Notes: generated by a model from the sequence alone, not told the origin. Shown: positions 1-5,124, counted from the stretch's first letter. The stretch: 5,124 nucleotides of DNA from W2P13-069 sp963590525 (GCA_963590525.1 CAVAPV010000078.1:1-5124); one strand, 5' to 3'. A program made the numbers and translations.

Positions 1-36
1 TTATCACCCCAAAAAGCGCATGGCCCAGAGCTCTAA
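1..36 (+). CDS. C-terminal end of an upstream gene (partial; possibly the first permease of the ABC importer)
   Basis: Frame 1 is open from the window edge and ends with TAA at 34-36, encoding LSPQKAHGPEL. In Dpp/Opp/Nik operons the gene before the DppC/NikC-type permease is normally the DppB/NikB-type permease, so by position this could be its last eleven residues. Those residues are too few to show homology. If real, the gene overlaps the next one by 17 nt (20-36), the same overlap length as between the two ATPase genes of this operon. That overlap, and the lack of a clear ribosome binding site for the next gene, fit a continuous translationally coupled operon. The identity is inferred from gene order alone. 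Confidence 0.35.
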   Translation, partial: LSPQKAHGPEL

Positions 37-844
37 CCGCAAGCGGACCTTGGCTGCGTGCGTCGCTGCGATTGTCGCGCTTGGAGCCGTTGTGGTGGCG
101 GGCCTGTGCGTCTACGACGCAGCGCAAGCGACCGATTTTGCCGCAAAGAGCTTGGCGCCGTGCTTGCAGCATCCCTTTGGCACCGATGCCTTTGGCCGCG
201 ACATGCTCGCGCGCACGGTAGCCGGCCTGGCTACAAGCGTGCTCGTGGGTTTGGTTGCCGCGCTTGCCTCGTCTGCCATCGCGCTCGTGCTTGGCTGCGC
301 GGCTGCCTTGGGCGGCAGGCGCGTAGATGCGGCTGTTGGCTGGCTGGTGGATCTGTGCATGGGGATCCCGCACATCGTCTTGCTGGTGCTGATCAGCTAC
401 GCCTTGGGCAAGGGCTTTTGGGGTGTGTGCATCGGCGTGGCGCTTACGCATTGGCCCAGCCTCACGCGCGTGATTCGCGCCGAGGTCTTGCAATGCAAGC
501 AGGCGCCTTATGTGGCCGTTGCACGCCAGCTGGGTGCAAGCCGCATCAAAATCGCCGTCAAGCACGTGTTGCCCTATGTTTTGCCGCAGTACCTGGTGGG
601 GCTCGTGCTCTTGTTCCCGCATGCCATCTTGCACGAGGCCTCCGTCACCTTCTTGGGCTTTGGCCTGCCGCTTGAGCAACCTGCCATCGGCATCATCCTA
701 AGCGAGTCGATGTCGTATCTGAGCGCAGGCATGTGGTGGCTTGCCGCGTTTCCGGGTGCAAGCCTGGTGGCTACGGTGCTGCTCTTTGACGTGGCTGGCT
801 CGTGTCTGCGCCGCTTGCTCGACCCGCACAGTGCGCAGGAATAG
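20..844 (+). CDS. ABC importer permease, DppC/OppC/NikC type
   Basis: This 274-residue inner-membrane permease belongs to the binding-protein-dependent (BPD_transp_1) family and would form half of the translocation channel. Residues 11-32 are a hydrophobic first helix. A short external segment leads to HPFGTDAFGRDML (51-63), the hallmark of DppC/OppC/NikC permeases. Hydrophobic stretches follow near 72-97, 105-129, 132-145, 187-204 and 236-260. The cytoplasmic EAA coupling loop, which contacts the ATPases, runs from about 153 to 185 (R-x-E near 153-155, YVAVARQLGAS 164-174, HVLP 182-185). EASVTFLGFG (206-215) is the conserved motif after the fifth helix. Length is normal or slightly short for the family. 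H201 and H205 form an HxxxH pair just before that motif, hinting at metal rather than peptide transport. The ATG at 20 is used because the hydrophobic helix starts soon after it; no strong Shine-Dalgarno is visible and the frame stays open to the edge, so an upstream start is possible. The family call is firm and the substrate is not. Confidence 0.9.
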   Translation: MAQSSNRKRTLAACVAAIVALGAVVVAGLCVYDAAQATDFAAKSLAPCLQHPFGTDAFGRDMLARTVAGLATSVLVGLVAALASSAIALVLGCAAALGGRRVDAAVGWLVDLCMGIPHIVLLVLISYALGKGFWGVCIGVALTHWPSLTRVIRAEVLQCKQAPYVAVARQLGASRIKIAVKHVLPYVLPQYLVGLVLLFPHAILHEASVTFLGFGLPLEQPAIGIILSESMSYLSAGMWWLAAFPGASLVATVLLFDVAGSCLRRLLDPHSAQE

Positions 845-848
845 GGGG
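843..848 (+). promoter_or_regulatory. Ribosome binding site deciding the GTG start of the first ATPase
   Basis: AGGGGG overlaps the TAG stop of the permease gene and lies 5 nt before the GTG at 854. It supports the GTG start and so supports translation of the long His-rich N-terminal extension. I see no comparable site before a later in-frame start that would skip the extension. Confidence 0.65.
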
Positions 849-853
849 CTGCT

Positions 854-1930
854 GTGAGCGATAAGAAGAACGCGCCGATGGAGGAGCCGATGATGGGCTC
901 TGCAGAGAAGCCGATGCCAGGCGCTCAAAACAGCGCGCCGTATGTTGGCCCCCAACCTGCTGCCGCATCTGCCACGCAGCTTGCCGAGCCTTGCGAGGAC
1001 GCAGACGCTGCGGGCCATGGGCCGCATCTGGATGCGCATGAGCATCATCACCATACACACGCCGCCAACTCCGTGCATCCGGGGCATCATCACCTGCTCA
1101 CGGTAGAGCATTTGAGCGTCTCGTTTTCTATGTACGACAGCCAGGAGCCCTTCTTTAGGGCTGCCAAGCGCGATGTTCGCGTTATCGACGACCTCAGCGT
1201 GTCTGTGCATGCTGGAGAGGTCGTGGCAGTTGTGGGGGCAAGCGGCAGCGGCAAGACCCTGCTGGCCGATGCCGTTATGGGACTCTTTGAACCTAATGCC
1301 ACGGTGCGCGGCACCATATGGTTTGACGGCAAGCAGCAAGACGCCCAAAGCCTGGCAGCCCTGCGCGGACACGGCATCTCGTATGTTCCGCAAAGCGCGG
1401 GCTGCTTGGACCCCATGACGCGCGTTGTCGATCAGGTGGCGGGCTTTGAGCATGGCACAGGCAGGCGCTCCGCGCGCAAGGCGCGTGCCCGCGAGCTGCT
1501 ACAGCGCTATGGTCTGGACGCCGATGCGGTGCGCATGTACCCGCATCAGCTTTCTGGCGGCATGGTGCGTCGCGTGCTTTTGTGCTGCGCCCTCATGGAC
1601 GACCCCAAGCTCATCGTTGCCGACGAGCCCACGCCTGGTTTGGATGATCGCCTGGCCCAGCAGGTTATGGGCGATCTGCGCGCGTTTGCCAACGGCGGCG
1701 GGGGAGTGCTGCTTATCACTCACGACATAGAGCTCGCGCTAAGCTGTGCAGACCGCATCGCCGTCTTCAAGGACGCCACCGTGGTAGAGGAGACGAGCGT
1801 CGAGTCCTTTGCCAGCCCCGATACCTTGCGACATCCGTTCTCGCGTGCGCTGTGGCATGCTCTGCCTCAGCATGACTTTGCGGCGCCTGCAGCCAGCGGA
1901 GAGGAGCCCTCCTGTGCTCAAGCTCGATAA
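854..1930 (+). CDS. ABC importer ATPase, DppD/NikD-like, with Met/His-rich N-terminal extension
   Basis: This 358-residue cytoplasmic ATPase would power the importer with the ATPase encoded downstream. The nucleotide-binding domain starts near residue 82 and is complete: Walker A GASGSGKT (128-135), Q-loop Q180 in YVPQSAGCLDP, signature LSGGM (233-237), Walker B LIVADEP (253-259) with catalytic E258, D-loop GLDD (262-265) and switch H290. HPFSRALWHALP (327-338) resembles the HPY motif that ends Opp/Dpp/Nik ATPases; the oligo-HPY domain itself is short. NikD is usually about 250 residues, so the first 80 or so are extra. They hold M9, M13, M14 and M21, then 12 histidines between 55 and 80 (HEHHHHTH and GHHH among them). 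Histidine-rich segments are known metal-binding or storage elements in nickel and zinc proteins, so a cytoplasmic metal sensor or buffer is plausible; this is inference. The gene starts 9 nt after the permease stop and overlaps the next gene by 17 nt. Confidence 0.92.
   Translation: MSDKKNAPMEEPMMGSAEKPMPGAQNSAPYVGPQPAAASATQLAEPCEDADAAGHGPHLDAHEHHHHTHAANSVHPGHHHLLTVEHLSVSFSMYDSQEPFFRAAKRDVRVIDDLSVSVHAGEVVAVVGASGSGKTLLADAVMGLFEPNATVRGTIWFDGKQQDAQSLAALRGHGISYVPQSAGCLDPMTRVVDQVAGFEHGTGRRSARKARARELLQRYGLDADAVRMYPHQLSGGMVRRVLLCCALMDDPKLIVADEPTPGLDDRLAQQVMGDLRAFANGGGGVLLITHDIELALSCADRIAVFKDATVVEETSVESFASPDTLRHPFSRALWHALPQHDFAAPAASGEEPSCAQAR
1903..1906 (+). promoter_or_regulatory. Ribosome binding site deciding the GTG start of the second ATPase
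   Basis: GGAG, in a GAGAGGAG context inside the end of the preceding gene, lies 7 nt before the GTG at 1914. It picks that GTG over the ATG at 1809. The earlier start would add 35 residues lacking any ABC similarity and overlap the previous gene by about 120 nt. Confidence 0.65.
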
Positions 1931-2513
1931 CATCTCGTTTTTCTACGGGGCCGCGGCCAAGGTGCTCGACGGCATATCGCTTGAGGTCGCCCCCAAAGAG
2001 CGCGTTGCGATTGTCGCGCCGTCTGGCACGGGCAAGACCACGCTCATGAAGATCGCGGCGGGTTATCTCAAACCGCAGGCAGGACGTGTGAGCGTAGACG
2101 GCAAGCCGCTGCCGCGCCGTGGCGCGTGCCCTGTGCAGATGATCTGGCAGCACCCCGACCAAGCGCTCGACCCGCGCATACGCATGAAGGACTCGCTGCT
2201 CGAGGCAGGCCCTATCGATGCCAACCTCGTCGACGCGCTGGGTATCCAAGGCCAGTGGATGACGCGCTATCCGCATGAGCTTTCCGGCGGGCAGCTCCAG
2301 CGTTTTTGCATCGCCCGCGCGCTTGCTGCCAAACCGCGTTATCTGCTTGCCGATGAGATCTCTGCGATGCTCGATGCCGTAACCCAGGCGCAGCTATGGA
2401 GCTTCTTGATCGACGAGTGTGCGCGCCGCGAGATGGGCGTGCTCTTGTCGAGCCACTCTGCCGCCTTGCTCGACCGCGTGGCTACGCGCACGGTGGTGCT
2501 TCCCGTATCCTAA
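1914..2513 (+). CDS. ABC importer ATPase, DppF/NikE-like, compact
   Basis: From the GTG at 1914 this encodes 199 residues, starting MLKLDNISFFYG, the usual beginning of an ABC nucleotide-binding domain. Motifs are Walker A APSGTGKT (35-42), Q-loop Q79 in IWQHPDQALDP, signature LSGGQ (123-127), Walker B YLLADEIS (143-150) with E148, and switch H181. The QHPDQALDP segment is typical of Dpp/Opp/Nik ATPases, and the protein should pair with the first ATPase under the permeases. Two things are odd. The first Walker A glycine is alanine (A35), though the nucleotide-contacting GTGKT core is intact. The protein also ends about 18 residues after the switch histidine, so it lacks the C-terminal part of full-length NikE/DppF (about 260-330 residues). 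It is the last gene of the operon and is followed by hairpins. Family call firm; substrate inferred from neighbours to be a metal or metal chelate, with peptide as the alternative. Confidence 0.9.
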   Translation: MLKLDNISFFYGAAAKVLDGISLEVAPKERVAIVAPSGTGKTTLMKIAAGYLKPQAGRVSVDGKPLPRRGACPVQMIWQHPDQALDPRIRMKDSLLEAGPIDANLVDALGIQGQWMTRYPHELSGGQLQRFCIARALAAKPRYLLADEISAMLDAVTQAQLWSFLIDECARREMGVLLSSHSAALLDRVATRTVVLPVS

Positions 2514-2548
2514 GGGCCCGTCTCGTTTACGCACATCGCAAAGAGAAA

Positions 2549-2575
2549 GGCGCAGGCGAACAAATCGCCTGCGCC
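2549..2575. terminator. Strong hairpin between convergent operons, probable bidirectional terminator
   Basis: GGCGCAGGCGA (2549-2559) pairs perfectly with TCGCCTGCGCC (2565-2575) across the loop ACAAA, giving an 11-bp GC-rich stem 35 nt after the ATPase stop. On the plus strand the tail is poor (CTTAAG). On the minus strand it is T-rich (TTTCTCTTT, 2548-2540). So it is a better intrinsic terminator for the DUF262 transcript than for the ABC operon, but it probably serves both. Confidence 0.75.
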
Positions 2576-2599
2576 CTTAAGAATCAAGCCTTGCAGCTC

Positions 2600-2621
2600 A
2601 AAAAGCCGTCTTTATCGGCTT
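2600..2621 (-). terminator. Intrinsic terminator downstream of the DUF262 gene pair
   Basis: Read on the minus strand, AAGCCG (2621-2616), a 7-nt loop and CGGCTT (2608-2603) form a short stem that runs into five Ts in total (2604-2600). It lies about 34 nt after the stop of the downstream DUF262 gene, ahead of the stronger hairpin at 2549-2575, so that transcript would meet two terminators in tandem. On the plus strand the stem is followed by a moderately T-rich stretch containing (TTGA)3 at 2623-2634. Confidence 0.65.
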
Positions 2622-2654
2622 CTTGATTGATTGACTGATCGCTTGCGTTGCCTC

Positions 2655-3737
2655 CTAGGGGAACATCCTTCCGCCTTCAGCGCCGGCAGCCCCGTTGTAC
2701 ATCGACTGCGTGGCCATGCCCACGGTGACGCCGTAGCCTGTGCCAAAGCCGGTCTCGCCCGTGGCCCAGTCCAGGTGCTTTTTGACCATGGGGCCGTTGA
2801 TCAGGCGGCGGAATTTCTTGCAATGCTCCAACAGCTCGGCCATGAGGTCTTGCGTCGTGCCCTCGTAGGACTCGTTGAGGTATTTCCTAAAGCCGCTGTA
2901 GAGCTCGTAGGGGGTGTACTTCTCGAGCTCTTTGTCCTTGCCAACAAGCCACATGCGCAGCGCGGCGTTGAAGTTGCTTTCGTCCTCGTCTTCTTCAAAG
3001 AGCGCTTCGATCGGCTCCCAGTAGGTGGCAAGCAGGCGCTCTTGCTCGGCGGTGTCGTTGCCGTAGAAGAGCTTGTTGCGCAGCAAGTCGCCCGTGTTGA
3101 GCGCCATGCCCTTGGAGTTGATGCCCTCAAAGATCAGCTGCGGGTTGTCGTCGCCAGACAGCTCGACCACGATGGCAAAGAGCTGGCCTAGGCCCTTGAG
3201 CAGGGCGTTAAAGTCAAAGTCGTCGGCGGCAAACTGATCGGCAAAGAAGCGGTAGTTGCGCTCGATGCGCTTGGAGAATTGGTAGTCCTCGGGCTTGTCT
3301 GCATCCTCTAGCAGATAGAGGTAGGTGGCGTGGTCTGCCGGGGCAGCGGTGAACTTGACTGTGCGCGTGCCATCAGGGGCGGTGATGTAAAGATAGCGGT
3401 CCTCGATGTCTTGTGCGGTGAGCTCGCAGACATCGCCATGCTGGCGTACATAGTCGCGCAGCGCCATGAAGAGCAGCGTCACGGTGGTGGTGCGCTGCTG
3501 GCCGTCTACGATGTTGCGCAGCTCGCAGCTGCCATGTGCGGCATCGAGCTGCTCGGAGGTAAAGACGATGCTGCCGATAAAGTGCGTCTCGTCGTTTTTG
3601 CCTGCCTTGATGATGTCATCCAAAAGCTCCTCGCATTGCCAGGGGCTCCAGGTGTACATGCGCTGGAACACGGGGATGGCCATCTTGGTGTTGGGGCGGC
3701 CTAGGAAATCGAGGTAGGTCTCTTGCTGGGTTTTCAT
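2655..3737 (-). CDS. DUF262 family protein (GmrS-like), stand-alone, second of a tandem pair
   Basis: This 360-residue, apparently soluble protein starts MKTQQETYLDFLG. The DUF262 motifs are present in order: IPVFQRMYTW (21-30), NIVDGQQRTTT (75-85) and FEGINSKGMALNTGDLLRN (203-221), then a helical region with YWEPIE (239-244) and ALRMWL (259-264). In GmrSD and SspE this domain is the nucleotide-hydrolysing, modification-sensing part, with DGQQR as the key motif, and is normally fused to or paired with a DUF1524 HNH nuclease. No such domain is present: after LDWATGE (322-328) the protein ends in a Gly-rich tail (327-360, about 11 Gly). Anti-phage function is thus plausible but unproven, and cleavage would need a partner. 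The ATG at 3737 is chosen because AAAGGAG precedes it by 6 nt; a TTG at 3755 would place that site inside the gene. It lies 108 nt after its paralogue and in the same frame. Confidence 0.88.
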   Translation of the reverse strand: MKTQQETYLDFLGRPNTKMAIPVFQRMYTWSPWQCEELLDDIIKAGKNDETHFIGSIVFTSEQLDAAHGSCELRNIVDGQQRTTTVTLLFMALRDYVRQHGDVCELTAQDIEDRYLYITAPDGTRTVKFTAAPADHATYLYLLEDADKPEDYQFSKRIERNYRFFADQFAADDFDFNALLKGLGQLFAIVVELSGDDNPQLIFEGINSKGMALNTGDLLRNKLFYGNDTAEQERLLATYWEPIEALFEEDEDESNFNAALRMWLVGKDKELEKYTPYELYSGFRKYLNESYEGTTQDLMAELLEHCKKFRRLINGPMVKKHLDWATGETGFGTGYGVTVGMATQSMYNGAAGAEGGRMFP

Positions 3738-3743
3738 GCGTGG

Positions 3744-3750
3744 CTCCTTT
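3744..3750 (-). promoter_or_regulatory. Ribosome binding site deciding the start of the downstream DUF262 gene
   Basis: On the minus strand AAAGGAG is followed by the 6-nt spacer CCACGC and the ATG at 3737. It selects this ATG over the in-frame TTG at 3755. It also shows that the gene can be translated independently of the upstream paralogue. Confidence 0.75.
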
Positions 3751-3845
3751 GCCAAACGGGGTTTGCGTGAGAGAACATGGCCGCATGCGCGCTGTGTGAA
3801 GTCGTTCTTGGGTGCAGCTGCGCTTGCCTGCCGGGTTTGCGGCTG

Positions 3846-4868
3846 CTAGAAGCCGCTTTGGTGTCCCCAGCTGGGGAGCATGTTCTTTGGCTTGCCCTTT
3901 GCCCAGTCTGCCGTGCGGTAGACCTTGGACTCGTTGAATTTGAAGTTCTCTGCCCACATCAGACAAAAGCTTCTCAGCTCGTCTAGGAGCTCTTCTGTCG
4001 TGCCGTCGTAGACGGTGGTCATGTACTCCTTGAAGGAGTTGTAGGTGTCCTCTTTGCGATGGAGGCGCTTTTTGCGATGACGGATGTCGAGCCACATGCG
4101 TATGCCGGCGTTGAGCTTGGAGGAGTCGCGGTCTTCACCAAACATGAGCTCGATGGGGTTCCAGTACTCTGCGTACAGGCGCTCTTGCTCCTCGCGCGAC
4201 TCGCCTACCAGCAGGTAGTTGCGTACGAGGTCGGCCGTGGTCAGCGGGATGCCTTTGGTGTTGAGGCTCTCAAAGATGGCTTGCGCCTTGTCGTCTTCGC
4301 CCAGCTGCGCGTCGATGATGAGCAGCTGCTTGAGGCCTGCCCAAAAGACGCTTAGGTCAAAGTCCTCTGCCGCCATCTGCTTGGAGAAGAAGACGTAGTT
4401 GTTGACGACGCGCATGGACGGTTTGGCAGGTGTCTGCGTGCCGGCGATGATGGCCTCAAGCGTCAGCAAGTCAAAGGAGAGCAGCTGGATCTTGGCCTCG
4501 CGCTGGCCGTTGGCCTCTATGCGCAAGAACTTGTCCTCTATGTCTTGCGCACTCATGCCGTCTACCGTGGCACCCGTTGTTGTCAGATGCTCTTTGAGCG
4601 CGGCCAAGAGGATGGTTGTCGTGGCAATGCGCTGCTGGCCGTCGATGATGTCTACGCGTCGCAGCTCTTGCGTGCTGTCCGGTGTGTCGCGAAAGAGCAC
4701 CATGCTCATAAAGTGCGAGGTACCTTGGCTGCCTGCGCGCATGATGTCTTTGAAGAGCTCTCTGCATTGGCGTTGCGTCCAAGAATACGGGCGCTGGTAC
4801 ACCGGAATCACAAATTGGATGTCTTTTTGACCCAGAAATTCAAGCAGGCCATCTTGCTTTGTAATCAT
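3846..4868 (-). CDS. DUF262 family protein (GmrS-like), stand-alone, first of a tandem pair
   Basis: This 340-residue protein is a paralogue of the one encoded just downstream. The same landmarks appear in order: IPVYQRPYSW (21-30), DIIDGQQRIATTT (73-85), FESLNTKGIPLTTADLVRN (199-217), YWNPIE (235-240) and GIRMWLD (255-261). By eye roughly a third of residues match the paralogue, so the duplication is old. DUF262 is the NTPase/sensor half of Type IV restriction systems such as GmrSD and of SspE. The DUF1524/HNH half is missing; the protein ends at ADWAKGKPKNMLPSWGHQSGF. Position 82 is Ala where the paralogue has Thr after DGQQR. A very basic patch, RHRKKRLHRK (263-272), is not shared by the paralogue and could bind nucleic acid. 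The start is supported by AGGGGG 7 nt before the ATG. It is first in a two-gene operon behind a TATAAT promoter. Biological role is inferred from the family only. Confidence 0.88.
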   Translation of the reverse strand: MITKQDGLLEFLGQKDIQFVIPVYQRPYSWTQRQCRELFKDIMRAGSQGTSHFMSMVLFRDTPDSTQELRRVDIIDGQQRIATTTILLAALKEHLTTTGATVDGMSAQDIEDKFLRIEANGQREAKIQLLSFDLLTLEAIIAGTQTPAKPSMRVVNNYVFFSKQMAAEDFDLSVFWAGLKQLLIIDAQLGEDDKAQAIFESLNTKGIPLTTADLVRNYLLVGESREEQERLYAEYWNPIELMFGEDRDSSKLNAGIRMWLDIRHRKKRLHRKEDTYNSFKEYMTTVYDGTTEELLDELRSFCLMWAENFKFNESKVYRTADWAKGKPKNMLPSWGHQSGF

Positions 4869-4875
4869 AGAGTTT

Positions 4876-4881
4876 CCCCCT
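4876..4881 (-). promoter_or_regulatory. Ribosome binding site of the first DUF262 gene
   Basis: On the minus strand AGGGGG is followed by the 7-nt spacer AAACTCT and the ATG at 4868. It fixes the start of the first DUF262 gene. Confidence 0.7.
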
Positions 4882-4943
4882 AAAACTCAAGTAAAACCGC
4901 AGGTGAGAGTATGGTTCTCTCTGGTTTCCTCAAAACACGATCG

Positions 4944-4973
4944 ATTATATGACCGGCCGCAAACGGCTCGTAA
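4944..4973 (-). promoter_or_regulatory. Probable sigma-70 type promoter of the DUF262 pair
   Basis: The minus strand carries a perfect -10 box TATAAT (4949-4944), an AT-rich spot in GC-rich DNA. The best -35 candidate is TTACGA (4973-4968), only three of six consensus positions, with an 18-nt spacer. Transcription would start near 4937, giving a leader of about 70 nt before the ATG at 4868. The weak -35 lies inside an inverted repeat, which would suit activator or repressor control. The -10 is clear; the -35 is tentative. Confidence 0.55.
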
Positions 4974-4994
4974 GAGCCGCTTGCGAGCCGTTGC
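4959..4994. repeat. Three-armed inverted repeat over the -35 side of the DUF262 promoter
   Basis: One arm, CGGCTC (4964-4969), can pair with either of two copies of GAGCCG. The near copy (4974-4979) gives a 6-bp stem with a GTAA loop. The far copy lies within CGAGCCGTT (4984-4992) and pairs with AACGGCTCG (4962-4970) in a 9-bp stem, extendable by two pairs at 4959-4960/4993-4994 past a one-base bulge. No T-run follows on either strand, so a terminator is unlikely. Its position upstream of and over the -35 region suggests an operator for a dimeric regulator. If an upstream transcript crosses it, the alternative pairing could instead switch RNA folds. No regulator gene is visible in the window. 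Confidence 0.5.
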
Positions 4995-5124
4995 CAACGC
5001 GTTAAATCATATGTTCGGCGAATTTCCGGCGTGTTTCCCATTTGGCGCTGAGGGCACCCTTGCGGTTTGCGCGCGGGGCTTGGTTGTTGGGCTGGCGCAG
5101 ATGCTTGGATGGTCACAAAAACAG

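Noticed and set aside
1042..1094. Two copies of GCATCATCACC (1042-1052 and 1084-1094) as a possible DNA repeat element
   Set aside because: Both copies encode runs of histidine in the same protein and are explained by His codons, not by a mobile or regulatory element.
698..1453. Long minus-strand open frame of 251 codons opposite the permease and first ATPase
   Set aside because: It lies opposite strongly conserved ABC motifs on the plus strand and has no recognisable domain, so it is a shadow frame.
2631..3191. Long plus-strand open frame of 186 codons opposite the downstream DUF262 gene
   Set aside because: It is antisense to a clear DUF262 gene and is explained by that gene's codon bias. 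It has no family motif of its own.
3864..3877. Perfect 14-bp palindrome TCCCCAGCTGGGGA near the end of the first DUF262 gene
   Set aside because: It lies inside the coding sequence (LPSW), has no T-run after it on either strand and occurs once, so neither a terminator nor an operator can be supported.
4880..5116. Minus-strand open frame of 78 codons starting at a GTG
   Set aside because: It has no ribosome binding site, shows no recognisable domain, and runs across the TATAAT promoter and the inverted repeat of the DUF262 operon.
5011..5124. Plus-strand ATG frame open to the window edge (MFGEFPACFPFG...)
   Set aside because: No Shine-Dalgarno and no convincing plus-strand promoter. Thirty-eight open codons are expected by chance at this base composition. 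It could still be the start of a gene beyond the edge.
1..5124. CRISPR arrays, tRNA or rRNA genes, insertion sequences
   Set aside because: No regularly spaced repeats, cloverleaf-like or ribosomal sequence, transposase motifs or IS-type terminal repeats were seen on reading both strands.

Overview
The window holds two unrelated gene groups that converge on a short terminator region. The DNA is fairly GC-rich, with strongly GC-ending codons and long spurious open frames opposite the real genes. That codon style, the GTG starts and the gene content would fit a host-associated actinobacterium such as a Coriobacteriia member (Olsenella/Collinsella-like). This is a low-confidence guess from sequence style only; no ribosomal or marker gene is present.

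Left part (1-2513, + strand): the distal part of an ABC importer operon of the dipeptide/oligopeptide/nickel (Dpp/Opp/Nik) family. In order it has the last codons of a probable upstream gene (1-36, perhaps the first permease), a DppC/NikC-type permease (20-844), and two different ATPases, NikD/DppD-like (854-1930) and NikE/DppF-like (1914-2513). The genes overlap or nearly touch and are probably translationally coupled. The substrate-binding protein is not in the window. The first ATPase has an unusual N-terminal extension of about 80 residues, Met-rich and then very His-rich (12 His between residues 55 and 80). The permease has an HxxxH pair next to its conserved EAS-FLG motif. Together these favour a transition metal (nickel, cobalt or zinc, free or chelated) over peptide as substrate, but that is inference.

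Middle (2514-2654): an intergenic stretch between convergent genes with two hairpins, one with a perfect 11-bp stem and one with a 6-bp stem followed by five Us on the minus strand. They probably insulate the two operons.

Right part (2655-4868, - strand): two tandem, diverged paralogues of the DUF262 (GmrS/ParB-Srx-like) family, read from right to left. Both keep the family motifs (IP-x-x-QR-x-Y-x-W, DGQQR, and FE-x-x-N-x-KG followed by DL-x-RN). Both stop at 340-360 residues, with no DUF1524/HNH nuclease half of the kind found in GmrSD or SspE. They lie in the same reading frame, separated by one amber codon and 36 open codons, although the downstream gene has its own good ribosome binding site. 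The family is tied to anti-phage restriction (Type IV, modified-DNA sensing), so this may be a nuclease-less two-component DUF262 module.

Right edge (4869-5124): the leader and promoter region of the DUF262 pair. It contains a perfect TATAAT on the minus strand, with a three-armed inverted repeat lying over its -35 side. I see no convincing gene there.
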